A DNA stretch of 64,000 nt from assembly GCF_001541345.2 (NCBI RefSeq), contig NZ_LMVL02000001.1, positions 744,001 to 808,000 on the forward strand, written 5' to 3'. This DNA comes from Gillisella vitis (GTDB taxonomy: Bacteria > Pseudomonadota > Alphaproteobacteria > Rhizobiales > Rhizobiaceae). The notes beneath the pieces are model-generated. The model did no database searches. It was not told where the DNA came from and worked only from the letters and a program-made list of their open reading frames with translations. Position numbers and translations under genes: made by a program. Numbering within the stretch: position 1 is the stretch's first letter; each line of letters starts with the position of its first letter. Below, piece by piece: positions 28,726-38,192 of the stretch.

Positions 28726-31700
28726 AGGGAAGTCTCCGTCAGCCGTTCAGCAATATCGGCAAAACCAGCAAGTGGAATGGCGATCCAGCTTGGCCGGTTG
28801 CTGGCTTCATAGCCGATTTCATAAGCGGCCTTTTCCAGCAGGAACAGGTCGAGGATTCCACGGCGTTGTTCGGGGGCCATGGCCAGTGATGGTTCTCCGT
28901 CCACTGCCGTGAAATAGCTGTCGAGGAAACGCGTCTCGGCCTTCCTGCGAAACGCCTCGATCAGCACGGCTCGTGCTGCACTGTCGCCCTGGACGACGAT
29001 CTCGCGGCCCGTATCGGCGGAAGCAGAGAGATAGCTCAGCGACCGGATCAGTCCGGCCACGTCGCGTAGCGGATTGGTCTTTGCCCGCCGTTCGGCGAGC
29101 GGGCGGGCCGGTTCACCTTCGAAATCGATGATATAGACATCGTCTTCGGCAACCAGGATCTGGCCCAGATGGAAATCGCCGTGGTTGCGGATCATCAGCG
29201 TGTCCTTGGCACCACTGGCCAGCGTACTAACCGCGCTCAAGATCTGCTCCCGGCGGTCCGCCAGCATGGTGCTAACCCGGATGGATTCACTGTCGAGACC
29301 ATCACTGTCGCTGCCATGATCGATCTCAGACACTCTGTCCAGGCAGTCGGCAACACGAGCCATCACTGAGCGCGCCCAAACGGACGCATCCTCATCATTC
29401 ATTGCGACCGGCGCAAAAGCCGGGTCGTCTGTCGGCCTGGCCAGCGCCACATGCAATTCGCCAAGCCGTTTGCCAATGACGGCTGCTTGATTGAACAGCG
29501 GGTTGAACCGCTCTTGCTCGACATCGTCATCCTGACCGGCAACCATGCTTTGTTCGAGCGTCTGCCTGAGGGTGTCGAGCATCCAGGTCCAGGCATCGCC
29601 TTGATTGCGGATGGCGCCCTGAATGATGATCAATGTTGAGCGCTCGTCATCAGGTGAAACCCTGACGACCTCTCCCAGCAGCGGAGCCGTGTTGGCATAG
29701 GCAAGCCGCGTCAGGTGGCGGGTCATTTCCACTTCCGGGTGGATGCCCTGATGGATGTGACGGATGAGCTTGATCATCGCCATGTCGCCAATGATCAACG
29801 AGCTGTTGGATTGTTCAGCCGAGAGCCACTTGACCTGCATGTCCTCGGACAGATCCATGCTGTCGAGTTGCTCGGTGCCGATGAAATCGATGGAGCCACT
29901 GCTCTTGCTGGAAATGCTGGAGCGTTCGCACAACGCCTTAATGACGCCCCGTGCCATGCTTTGCATGGCAAAGCCATCCGTCAGGAAGCCAACCCGCCGT
30001 CCTTTGCGCACTCTTGCAAAGGCCAGTTGCTGGGCAAGCGCATGGGGATTTTCATCGTCCCAGGCGATGGCGAACGGTAGAAAATACCGTTCAACACGAT
30101 CTTCCAGTTCGGTTTCCAACTCGCCCAGCAGCAGGTCATTACCGAAGGGCATCGGAATGGTCGAAATCAGCGAGGCGCGTTTCACCCTTTCGCCCTTGGA
30201 GGCAAACCAACGGCGCTTGGCAAGATAGGAAGGCAGGATTTCTCGCGAAATCGTGTCTTGGATATTAGGCTCGTCCAGCAATTGGGCAAGCTCGCGCCGC
30301 ATGACGATGGTGACGAAATCCGGCAATTGCTCCGGCGGCTCGGTGCGCCAGGTTGGCCCATCCGCGTCCGTCTCGCCTGACAGCTTGAACCAGAAGAAAC
30401 CATAGGGTGGCAGGGTCAGCAGATAAGTCAGCTGGCCGATGGGGGGAAAGGCAGACATGCCGGTCAGTTCGATGGGAATGCGCTTTTCGAATTCGGCCAG
30501 ATCCAGCTCGACCGCCTGCGGCAGGCGCGACAGATTGGCGACGCACAGCAGCACTTCGCCCTCATATTCGCGCAGATAGGCGATGATCTTGCGGTTGGCT
30601 GGCGACAGGAACCGCAAGGTACCGCGTCCGAACGCGGTAAATTTGCGCCGAAGCGCCAGCATATGGCGGCTCCAGTTCAGCAGCGAATGGGCGTCAGCCG
30701 ACTGGGCCTCGACATTGACCGCCTCATAGCCATAGAGAGGGTCCATCAGCGGTGGCAGCACCAGACGGGCCGGGTCGGCACGGGAAAAGCCACCATTGCG
30801 ATCAGGCGACCATTGCATCGGCGTGCGCACCCCGTCGCGGTCGCCGAGATAGATATTGTCGCCCATGCCGATCTCGTCGCCGTAATAGATCACCGGCGTG
30901 CCGCGCATCGACAGAAGCAGCGCGTTCATCAGCTCGATGCGGCGGCGGTCGCGTTCCATCAGCGGCGCCAACCGGCGGCGAATGCCGAGGTTGATTCGCG
31001 CCCGGCGGTCAGCGGCATAGGTGTTCCACAGATAATCCCGCTCGGCGTCGGTGACCATTTCCAGTGTCAGTTCGTCGTGATTGCGCAAGAAAATCGCCCA
31101 TTGGCAATTATCGGGGATCTCAGGTGTCTGGCGCATGATATCGGTGATCGGAAAGCGATCTTCCTTGGCAATCGCCATATACATGCGCGGCATCAGCGGG
31201 AAGTGGAAGGCCATATGGCATTCGTCGCCCTCGCCGAAATATTCCTGGGTATCTTCAGGCCATTGATTGGCCTCGGCCAGCAGCATCTTCCCCGGATGGC
31301 CTTCGTCCATTGCCGCCCGGATCTTCTTCAGGATCGCATGGGTTTCCGGCAGGTTTTCGTTGTTGGTGCCTTCGCGCTCAACCAGATAGGGAATGGCGTC
31401 GAGCCGGAAGGCATCAATGCCGGTATCGAGCCAGAACCGCATGACCGTGATCAACTCGTCCAGCACAGCCGGATTGTCGAAATTCAGATCCGGCTGGTGG
31501 GAATAGAAACGGTGCCAGTAATAGGCGCCAGCCACCGGGTCCCAGGTCCAGTTGGATTTTTCGGTGTCGAGAAAGATGATCCGGGTTTCCGGAAACTTCT
31601 GGTCGGTCTCCGACCAGACATAGAAATCCCGTTCCGGCGAACCGGCGGGCGCATTCCGGGCTCGCTCAAACCACGGATGCTGGTCGGACGTATGGTTGAT

Positions 31701-32027
31701 CACCAATTCGATGATGACGCGCATGTCGCGGGCATGGGCGGCGTCCACAAAGGCGCGGAAATCGTCCATCGTGCCATAGTCCGGGCTGACATTGCCGTAA
31801 TCGGCGATGTCGTAGCCGTCATCGCGCCGCGGCGAGGGAAAGAACGGCAGTATCCAGATGGCGGTAATGCCAAGCGAGGCGATATGGTCGAGCTTTTCCG
31901 TCAAGCCCTTGAAGTCGCCGATCCCATCGCCATTGCCATCGTAAAAGGACTTGATGTGCAATTGATAGATAATTGCATCCTTATACCAAAGCGGATCCGT
32001 CTCGGCCTGCTGCTGTTGCTGTTCCAT
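28722..32027 (-). CDS. treS: Trehalose synthase fused to maltokinase (TreS-Pep2)
   Basis: A 1101-residue bifunctional protein. Residues 1-~555 are the GH13 trehalose synthase that interconverts trehalose and maltose ([31 protein letters not shown], nucleophile D210 in [22 protein letters not shown]). Residues ~590-1101 are the maltokinase that makes maltose-1-phosphate, with kinase-like motifs [13 protein letters not shown] and [13 protein letters not shown]. The start at 32027 follows GAGGAGATTTCCG; a GTG at 32042 is less likely. It is 11 bp downstream of glgE and overlaps glgB, forming the middle step of the GlgE pathway. Confidence 0.95.
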   Translation of the reverse strand: MEQQQQQAETDPLWYKDAIIYQLHIKSFYDGNGDGIGDFKGLTEKLDHIASLGITAIWILPFFPSPRRDDGYDIADYGNVSPDYGTMDDFRAFVDAAHARDMRVIIELVINHTSDQHPWFERARNAPAGSPERDFYVWSETDQKFPETRIIFLDTEKSNWTWDPVAGAYYWHRFYSHQPDLNFDNPAVLDELITVMRFWLDTGIDAFRLDAIPYLVEREGTNNENLPETHAILKKIRAAMDEGHPGKMLLAEANQWPEDTQEYFGEGDECHMAFHFPLMPRMYMAIAKEDRFPITDIMRQTPEIPDNCQWAIFLRNHDELTLEMVTDAERDYLWNTYAADRRARINLGIRRRLAPLMERDRRRIELMNALLLSMRGTPVIYYGDEIGMGDNIYLGDRDGVRTPMQWSPDRNGGFSRADPARLVLPPLMDPLYGYEAVNVEAQSADAHSLLNWSRHMLALRRKFTAFGRGTLRFLSPANRKIIAYLREYEGEVLLCVANLSRLPQAVELDLAEFEKRIPIELTGMSAFPPIGQLTYLLTLPPYGFFWFKLSGETDADGPTWRTEPPEQLPDFVTIVMRRELAQLLDEPNIQDTISREILPSYLAKRRWFASKGERVKRASLISTIPMPFGNDLLLGELETELEDRVERYFLPFAIAWDDENPHALAQQLAFARVRKGRRVGFLTDGFAMQSMARGVIKALCERSSISSKSSGSIDFIGTEQLDSMDLSEDMQVKWLSAEQSNSSLIIGDMAMIKLIRHIHQGIHPEVEMTRHLTRLAYANTAPLLGEVVRVSPDDERSTLIIIQGAIRNQGDAWTWMLDTLRQTLEQSMVAGQDDDVEQERFNPLFNQAAVIGKRLGELHVALARPTDDPAFAPVAMNDEDASVWARSVMARVADCLDRVSEIDHGSDSDGLDSESIRVSTMLADRREQILSAVSTLASGAKDTLMIRNHGDFHLGQILVAEDDVYIIDFEGEPARPLAERRAKTNPLRDVAGLIRSLSYLSASADTGREIVVQGDSAARAVLIEAFRRKAETRFLDSYFTAVDGEPSLAMAPEQRRGILDLFLLEKAAYEIGYEASNRPSWIAIPLAGFADIAERLTETSL

Positions 32028-32038
32028 CGGAAATCTCC

Positions 32039-35000
32039 TCACCTGACGCGGTAAATGCTGAACGGCAGGACATGCGGGTTAAAACCGGCCGTCTGCCATT
32101 TGCCTGTCCACGTGAATTTTCTCAGTGTCACCAGATCCTCAAGCGCGAGACTGCCGCTATCAGGCAGGCCCCAGCGCCACAAAGGCAGCTCGACTGTGCT
32201 GGTCTGGTCATTGTGCGTGTCGAGGCTGACTGCCACGAGCAGAACGTTTTCGCGGCCCGGACTGGCCTTTTCGAAAAACATCACCTGGTCGTTGGAAGAG
32301 GGCAGCAGCGTCAGGCCGAGATGGGAATGAAGCGCCGCGTTTTCGCTACGAATGCGGTTCAGCATGGTAATCTCGGCAATGATATTGCCGGGCCGGTCCC
32401 AGTCCCAGGCGGTAATCTCGTATTTTTCGCTGTCGGCATATTCCTTGCGCTTGGCATCCGGGCGGCCTTCGCACAGTTCAAAGCCGTTATAGACGCCCCA
32501 AAGCCCGGAAAGCGTCGCAGCCAGACCAGCCCGGATCAGATAGGCCGAGCGCGGCGCGTTTTGCAGAAAATCCGGGTTGATATCATGGGTGTTGACGAAG
32601 AAATGCGGCCTGAAGAATTCCTTCGGCGCTTGCGTCGTGAGTTCGAGCATATATTGCTCAAGCTCCCAGCGCAGATTGCGCCAGGTAAAATAGGTATAGG
32701 ATTGCGAAAAGCCGATCTTGGCCAGCCTGTACATTACCTTTGGCTTGGTAAAGGCTTCCGAGAGGAAGACCACTTCCGGGTGGCGGGCGCGGATATCGCC
32801 GATCAGCCACTCCCAGAACGGAAACGGCTTGGTGTGCGGATTATCGACGCGAAACAGTTTGACGCCTTCGCCGACCCACATATCGACAATGTCGCGCAAG
32901 GCCTGCCAAAGCGCGGGAACAGCGTCATTGGCGTAGAAATCGACGTTGACGATATCCTCGTATTTCTTCGGTGGATTTTCCGCATAACGGATCGTGCCAT
33001 CAGGGCGCCAGTCGAACCAGCCGGGATGCTGGGTCAGCCATGGGTGATCGGGTGAGGCCTGGATGGCGAGATCAAGCGCGATCTCCAACCCCTCATCGCG
33101 GGCCGCAGCGACTAGAGTTCTGAAATCCTCGAATGTGCCGAGCTGTGGATGAATGGCGTCATGGCCGCCATCGGGGGAGCCGATGGCATAGGGGCTGCCG
33201 GGATCGTTCGGCCCTGCCTTCAGGCTATTGTTGCGGCCCTTGCGGTTGGTCGTGCCGATGGGATGGATCGGCGGGAAATAGACCACGTCGAAACCCATGG
33301 CACGAATGGCCGGCAAGCGCTTGATGACATCGGCGAATGTGCCGTGACGATCCGGGTCGCCGCTTTGTGAGCGGGGGAAAAGCTGGTACCAGCTGGCAAA
33401 ACCCGCCTCCAGCCGTTCAGCATCGACAGGAAGCGGCTGCGAGCGCAACCGGAAAGGTCTGGCATCGGCGCGGTCCATCAGTGCAAACGTATCGGCATGC
33501 AGCAACAGATCGGCCCGTTGCGGTTCCGGGTTCTGTTCAAGGCGAGCGATTAGTTGTTCGAGTTCTGAAGCCAGTTGGCCATCGGCCCTTGCCAAAGCCT
33601 TTCGCACAAGGGCGATGCCCTCCTGCAATTCCAGCTTCAGATCTAGCCTTGCCTCATGCTTCTTGGAAAGCTCGTAGTGAAAAATAGCAAATGGATTGCG
33701 CCAAGCCTCGACGACAAATTCATGCCGTCCGAGCCGTGACAACGAAAATTCACCCCGCCACCGGTCGTTTTCGATCAGTTCCATGCGGACTTCGGTCCAG
33801 TCATCCCTATCGCAGGGCCGCCAGAGCACGGCGGCAGACAGCGGATCATGACCATCCCCAAAAATATCGGCCTCGACCGTGATCCGGTCGCCGACAATGC
33901 GCTTGATGGGGAAACGTCCTTCATCCACGGAAGGCTGGATATTTTCAATCGCCAGACGCGGTGCGGCGGCGGCATCGCCTGCCGTCGTTTCAGGCTCGAA
34001 CACGATGGCATCGGCCCGCTGGCCAGAGAGCAGGCAGAGCCCGCCCGGGCCGATTTTTCCTGTCTCCAAGATCGCGGACGGCGCTTGTCCCTGGTCGAGC
34101 GTCAGTGGCAGAAAGCCGGAGGCGAGCTCGTGCAGCGCATGGAGCGGCAGGGTCGCTGATGTGCGCAGATCCCGATTGAAGGTGACGATCCGAATGCGCT
34201 GCGACGACCGAAGGTCTTCCCGGTCGGATTGGACCAGAGCGCAGGCTGGAGAACCCGCTTTGGCGACGATCCGCAAGGGTTTTCCGAGAAAAACCAGCCG
34301 TTGTCCGGCTTGATCATTGAGGGCGCGAATGCTGGCGGACAGATCGAAACTGCCCTGGTCTTTCAGGCCCCTGATACCCTGGCCATCGCCATGCATGGGG
34401 TCGAGCGGTGTGCTAACCCCGAATTCGAACCCCATCGGCACCATCAAAGGACCGAAGGCGGCGGCAAGATGCAAGGCGCGGATCGCCTTTCGCTCGATGA
34501 TCTCACGGCTTTCCGTGCCATGGGCAATCCGCCGGGCAAAAGGGGCTTCGGGAAAAGCGATCTGGATGCCGAGGGCGCGTTGCAGCGCGTATTCCTCAGC
34601 AAACCATGGCTCGTCCAGATTCCACCAGGCAAAGGATGAGAAACAGCCCGTAAAACCTGTGCCTTGCAAGGCGCGCCGCGCCTCGAAACTCGTGCCGGGT
34701 GTCCAGGCGAAGAAGCGGGCCGATGGGCCGACGGAGATCAGGTCTCGCCAGAAGGACGAAGGCGCGGAATCAATGCCGATACAGCGGAAACCGGCCACGC
34801 CAGCAGCAGTAAACCGCGCAATGCGCGCGCGCCATTCACCCAGCAGATGAGTTGCTTCATCGTTATTGGTAAAATCGACAGGGCGGCTACCGGAATGAAA
34901 GGGAGAAATCCTTGGATCGGCAATCTGTCCAGGCGGCGTTTCCGTCGCAATCCGGTCAATCACCAGATCCAGCATAAAGTCCAGGCCATGCGCCCTGGCG

Positions 35001-35302
35001 GCCTCGGTCAACTCCCGCAGGCGGTCATCGCCGCTGCCTGGGAGGTCCAAGGCGGGATCGAAAGTGTCGAAGGATTTGGATATGAATAGGCTCGCACCCG
35101 ATGCACGCGAAAATGGCGGCGCACTGAGTATTGTATCGAAGCCGAGTCCTCGGACATGCTCAAACAGAGTGTTCCAATCCGCTATGCCTTTCAGCAGTAG
35201 CGGATGCACATAATAAATCTTCGGTGCGCTGGATAAAAACGATTGCCGGACAGTGTCTCCCCGGGCGGTGTCTTGTTGTTCGGCAGAATGTGATTGCGTC
35301 AT
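32039..35302 (-). CDS. glgE: Maltose-1-phosphate maltosyltransferase GlgE with an extra N-terminal amylase-like domain
   Basis: A 1087-residue protein; canonical GlgE is about 660-700. Residues ~25-420 look like a second, degenerate GH13 barrel (IYYVHPLLLKG, FMLDLVIDRIATETP), but where GH13 has GFRxD it reads GFRCIGIDS (171-179), without the nucleophile. From ~455 the GlgE N-domain and catalytic barrel follow, with nucleophile D820 in LFRVDNPHTKPF and the acid/base Glu in VVFLSEAFTKPK. It extends alpha-1,4-glucan with maltose from maltose-1-phosphate. Start at 35302 (MTQSHS) is chosen over a TTG at 35365 because a GGGTGGA ribosome site lies just upstream. First gene of glgE-treS-glgB. Confidence 0.93.
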   Translation of the reverse strand: MTQSHSAEQQDTARGDTVRQSFLSSAPKIYYVHPLLLKGIADWNTLFEHVRGLGFDTILSAPPFSRASGASLFISKSFDTFDPALDLPGSGDDRLRELTEAARAHGLDFMLDLVIDRIATETPPGQIADPRISPFHSGSRPVDFTNNDEATHLLGEWRARIARFTAAGVAGFRCIGIDSAPSSFWRDLISVGPSARFFAWTPGTSFEARRALQGTGFTGCFSSFAWWNLDEPWFAEEYALQRALGIQIAFPEAPFARRIAHGTESREIIERKAIRALHLAAAFGPLMVPMGFEFGVSTPLDPMHGDGQGIRGLKDQGSFDLSASIRALNDQAGQRLVFLGKPLRIVAKAGSPACALVQSDREDLRSSQRIRIVTFNRDLRTSATLPLHALHELASGFLPLTLDQGQAPSAILETGKIGPGGLCLLSGQRADAIVFEPETTAGDAAAAPRLAIENIQPSVDEGRFPIKRIVGDRITVEADIFGDGHDPLSAAVLWRPCDRDDWTEVRMELIENDRWRGEFSLSRLGRHEFVVEAWRNPFAIFHYELSKKHEARLDLKLELQEGIALVRKALARADGQLASELEQLIARLEQNPEPQRADLLLHADTFALMDRADARPFRLRSQPLPVDAERLEAGFASWYQLFPRSQSGDPDRHGTFADVIKRLPAIRAMGFDVVYFPPIHPIGTTNRKGRNNSLKAGPNDPGSPYAIGSPDGGHDAIHPQLGTFEDFRTLVAAARDEGLEIALDLAIQASPDHPWLTQHPGWFDWRPDGTIRYAENPPKKYEDIVNVDFYANDAVPALWQALRDIVDMWVGEGVKLFRVDNPHTKPFPFWEWLIGDIRARHPEVVFLSEAFTKPKVMYRLAKIGFSQSYTYFTWRNLRWELEQYMLELTTQAPKEFFRPHFFVNTHDINPDFLQNAPRSAYLIRAGLAATLSGLWGVYNGFELCEGRPDAKRKEYADSEKYEITAWDWDRPGNIIAEITMLNRIRSENAALHSHLGLTLLPSSNDQVMFFEKASPGRENVLLVAVSLDTHNDQTSTVELPLWRWGLPDSGSLALEDLVTLRKFTWTGKWQTAGFNPHVLPFSIYRVR

Positions 35303-35521
35303 CGTCCACCCGCATAATTTGTTTACCAAGGCCAAACACCTCACGCGGCAGGTGGTTCCATTCAATAAAACATATGCCGTTGAGAATGCAGGCGAAGGGC
35401 GGGGGGGAGTCCTTTGCAGGCGTTGGTTGAAACGTTTTGCTGCTCCGGCACTGACAATCGTTGCTGGTGGATGGAACCGTTACCCTGAGGATGGGTTGGT
35501 GGTGAGGCTGCACACATCGCA

Positions 35522-35558
35522 ACGCCATCTGCGGCACGGCTTCTGCCGCAGATGGCGT
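35522..35558. promoter_or_regulatory. Perfect 14-bp hairpin in the malQ leader
   Basis: ACGCCATCTGCGGC (35522-35535) is the exact reverse complement of GCCGCAGATGGCGT (35545-35558), with a 9-nt loop. It ends 24 bp before the proposed malQ ATG and lacks a T-run. It could be an mRNA leader structure or a protein-binding dyad; which is unknown. The rest of the glgE-malQ gap (35303-35582) shows nothing further that I can support. Confidence 0.7.
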
Positions 35559-35582
35559 CGATCGCTCAGGATGGACCCAATC

Positions 35583-37385
35583 ATGACGTCAATGATCAAC
35601 AGACTTGCCAAGAGACATGGGATCAACCTCGCCAGACCGGGAATAGAACAGGCGGAAGTTCCGATCTCAGACGCGACAAAACACCGGCTATTGGCTGCTC
35701 TCAATGTGGAAGCGGGTGAGCCTGGTTGCTGCTATCTGCCCGACTATCTTGTACAGGATCGCGTCTGGGGCATCAGTCTGCAACTGTATGAACTGCGATC
35801 AGTGCGCAATTGGGGGATCGGCGATTTTGCCGATTTGCAGAGCATGGTGATGCTTGCCGCCGATCACGGGGCCGATTTTATCGGGCTTAACCCGCTACAC
35901 GCGCCTTTTCTGGCGGACCCTGCCCGGTGCAGTCCTTATGAGCCATCCAACCGCCGCTTTCTCAACCCGCTTTATATCGCTGTCGATCTGGTGCCGGGTT
36001 ATCACCCAGGCATGAGCGGTAGAGAGACGCTCGATGCGTTACGGCGATCTAAACTCGTCGATTACAAAGCGGTCGCTGGTGTGAAGCTTGAGGTTCTGCG
36101 GCGGATCTGGGACGGTTCAAGACAGTTGGAGCGAAATGACGATCAGGACAGAGCCGATTTCAGACGTTTCTGCGATGAAAGCGGTGATGGTCTGCAAAAT
36201 CATGCTCTGTTTGAGGCTTTATCCCGGTTCATGAGCGAAAGTGGTCATGGAGCGGGCTGGATGTCCTGGCCTGCGGAGTATCAGGATATCGATCATCCCA
36301 CCGTTCGTGCCTTCCGTATAGAGAATGCCGAGGAGATCGCCTTTCATGTGTGGCTTCAATGGGTCGCGCACCGACAGCTTGAGACGGTTGCGGCCCAAGC
36401 GTACAAAGCAGGACTGAGGATCGGCCTTTACCTCGATCTCGCGGTTGGCGAAGCGTTGGATGGCTCGGCGACCTGGAGCGAACCGGAGATCTATCTGCGC
36501 GGCGCCAGCATTGGCAGCCCGCCCGATCCCTGGGCGGTGAATGGCCAGGATTGGCGGCTTGCCGCCTTGCAGCCGGCCTTGATCGCCTTTTCTCGCCGGT
36601 CGCCCTATCGTCAGATGATTGATGTGGCGATGCGCTATGCGGGTGCAGTGCGTATCGATCATGCCGCCGCCATTCAAAGGCTGTTCCTGGTGCCAGCCGA
36701 TAGGGGGCCGGAGGAGGGGGCCTATGTCGATTATCCCGCCCGCGAGATCCAGGGCGTGATTGCCGAAGCCTCCGTGCGCAATCGATGCCTGGTCATTGGT
36801 GAAGATCTCGGTCTGGTGCCGTCAGGGTTACGCCAGCAGATGGCGGATGCCAATCTCCTGTCCTATCGCATCCTGTCTTATGAAAGAGACAATCGCGGCT
36901 TTATCGCGCCGGATAAATATCCGGCCATGGCGCTTGCCTGCGTCTCGACCCACGACCACCAGACGCTGGCCGGATGGTGGCGCGGTGCCGATATCGAAGC
37001 CCGCGCGGCACATGGAATGGTACCGGAAGCATCAAGACGCCAAGAGCAGGCCGACCGCATTAAGGAACGTGCTGACCTGCTGCTGGCCTTCAAATCGGCC
37101 GGAATCGCATTGCAAGAACATGGCGTCGAACAGCCGGATATCCATGAGCGTGCGGTGGCCGCCCATCGGTTTATGGCGAAAACAACCTCCATGCTGGTCT
37201 CTATCCGGCTTGCCGATCTCACTGACGAGGAAAACCCGACCAATATTCCGGGAACCAGCAGCAGCTATCCGAACTGGCAACCGAAACTCTCGGTCGCCTG
37301 CGAGGATCTCACCAGGTGCGCCCTTTTCAATCGGATCGTCGACGCCGTCCGGGAGGAAAGACCCAAAACGAGGGAGGGGAGCTAG
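35583..37385 (+). CDS. malQ: 4-alpha-glucanotransferase (amylomaltase)
   Basis: About 600 residues from ATG 35583 (ATG 35571 possible); the frame is open upstream to 35253 but that part has no family resemblance. GH77 motifs are visible: DRVWGISLQLYELRSVRNWGIGDF, GLNPLHAPFLADPARCSPYEPSNRRFLNPLY, nucleophile region GAVRIDHAAAIQRLF, acid/base VIGEDLGLVPSG and STHDHQTLAGWW. It disproportionates maltooligosaccharides and would work on products of the GlgE/GlgB glucan. Divergent from glgE, sharing the intergenic control region. Confidence 0.93.
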   Translation: MTSMINRLAKRHGINLARPGIEQAEVPISDATKHRLLAALNVEAGEPGCCYLPDYLVQDRVWGISLQLYELRSVRNWGIGDFADLQSMVMLAADHGADFIGLNPLHAPFLADPARCSPYEPSNRRFLNPLYIAVDLVPGYHPGMSGRETLDALRRSKLVDYKAVAGVKLEVLRRIWDGSRQLERNDDQDRADFRRFCDESGDGLQNHALFEALSRFMSESGHGAGWMSWPAEYQDIDHPTVRAFRIENAEEIAFHVWLQWVAHRQLETVAAQAYKAGLRIGLYLDLAVGEALDGSATWSEPEIYLRGASIGSPPDPWAVNGQDWRLAALQPALIAFSRRSPYRQMIDVAMRYAGAVRIDHAAAIQRLFLVPADRGPEEGAYVDYPAREIQGVIAEASVRNRCLVIGEDLGLVPSGLRQQMADANLLSYRILSYERDNRGFIAPDKYPAMALACVSTHDHQTLAGWWRGADIEARAAHGMVPEASRRQEQADRIKERADLLLAFKSAGIALQEHGVEQPDIHERAVAAHRFMAKTTSMLVSIRLADLTDEENPTNIPGTSSSYPNWQPKLSVACEDLTRCALFNRIVDAVREERPKTREGS

Positions 37386-37597
37386 AGGTGGGTAAGGCAA
37401 AACGGGTCGCCGTTTTTCTCGAAAAGGCAGACTCAACCAACGACACCGACTGCCTTCGGAAACATGGAGGAATGAGCCTGGATCTGATTGTGAATGAATG
37501 CCCCTAGATATTGAGGGGCTGAGCTATCGAGCCCAATTATGACCCGATGGAAACCGCTATTCCCGAGCGTATTTAAGCAGAAAAAACGCATAAATGC
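37386..37597. other. Intergenic region after malQ, no gene seen
   Basis: No convincing coding sequence. A weak hairpin GCCCCT (37500-37505) / AGGGGC (37514-37519) lies about 115 bp after the malQ stop and might terminate it, but has no T-run. Confidence 0.5.
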
Positions 37598-37626
37598 TTG
37601 CCGCTTTGGCCGCTTTCCTGTAGATA
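37598..37626 (+). promoter_or_regulatory. Sigma-70 promoter of the cold-shock gene
   Basis: TTGCCG (37598-37603), 17-bp spacer, TAGATA (37621-37626, continuing AT). A start near 37633 would give a leader of about 218 nt, the long 5' UTR typical of cold-shock mRNAs. Confidence 0.6.
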
Positions 37627-37632
37627 ATTCCG

Positions 37633-37850
37633 CGTTCGGGTATTTATGATCCCGGAGACTGGACTGATTGTATCTCCGCGCCTAATCTTCTGGGTTGTGC
37701 GGCTCTGGGGGCTTAACCTCCGCTGGTAGACGTCTTTTCCCCGTTATCGCGACTTACCGACCTGTCTCTTCGCGAAGGGACGATGCATGCTTCGTCCGGC
37801 CGCCGCCGGGCGTGGCGAAACTAAAAACTCAAGGGATAAGGACTTCTCCC
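37633..37850 (+). promoter_or_regulatory. Long structured 5' leader of the cold-shock mRNA
   Basis: Near its 3' end lie three overlapping hairpins: 37764-37781 (GTCTCTT/AAGGGAC, one G-U pair), 37778-37797 (GGACGA/TCGTCC) and 37796-37809 (CCGGC/GCCGG). Hairpins 1 and 2 share GGAC and 2 and 3 share CC, so neighbours cannot form together. This fits a leader that refolds, as the E. coli cspA thermosensor does, but homology to that element is not claimed. Confidence 0.55.
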
Positions 37851-38063
37851 ATGGCCATCAAGGGCACCGTAAAATTCTTCAATCAGGACAAGGGCTTCGG
37901 CTTCATCACCCCGGAAGGCGGCGCGAAGGACGTTTTCGTTCATATTTCCGCTCTCCAGGCTGCTGGCATCCAGACGCTTCGTGATGGCCAGGAAGTCACC
38001 TTCGACACCGAAGCTGACCGCATGGGCAAGGGCCCGAAGGCTGTAAACATCCGCGCTGCGTGA
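37851..38063 (+). CDS. cspA: CspA-type cold-shock protein
   Basis: A 70-residue OB-fold RNA chaperone with RNP1 (DKGFGFITP, residues 13-21) and RNP2 (DVFVHISAL, ~28-36). Full length for the family. The ATG at 37851 begins [10 protein letters not shown]; an upstream in-frame extension to 37695 lacks similarity and lies in the leader. It is monocistronic between a long leader and a terminator, so expression is probably controlled post-transcriptionally. Confidence 0.96.
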   Translation: MAIKGTVKFFNQDKGFGFITPEGGAKDVFVHISALQAAGIQTLRDGQEVTFDTEADRMGKGPKAVNIRAA

Positions 38064-38099
38064 TTGTTTCGCCTCCGTCCTTCACGGCGGATGATTTTG

Positions 38100-38127
38100 A
38101 ACGGCGTTCCGTAAGGAGCGCCGTTTT
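38100..38127 (+). terminator. Terminator of the cold-shock gene
   Basis: AACGGCG (38100-38106) pairs with CGCCGTT (38119-38125) and runs into TTTT, 36 bp after the stop. Confidence 0.8.
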
Positions 38128-38192
38128 GCGTTTACTGCGTCTGGTTTTCATTCCTTCAATGAATGAGCGCGCAAAAAATCTGAGATGAGACT

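Noticed and set aside
30663-32054. 463-codon plus-strand frame antisense to treS-maltokinase
   Set aside because: Shadow of a strongly conserved gene; no recognisable domain and no promoter or ribosome site.
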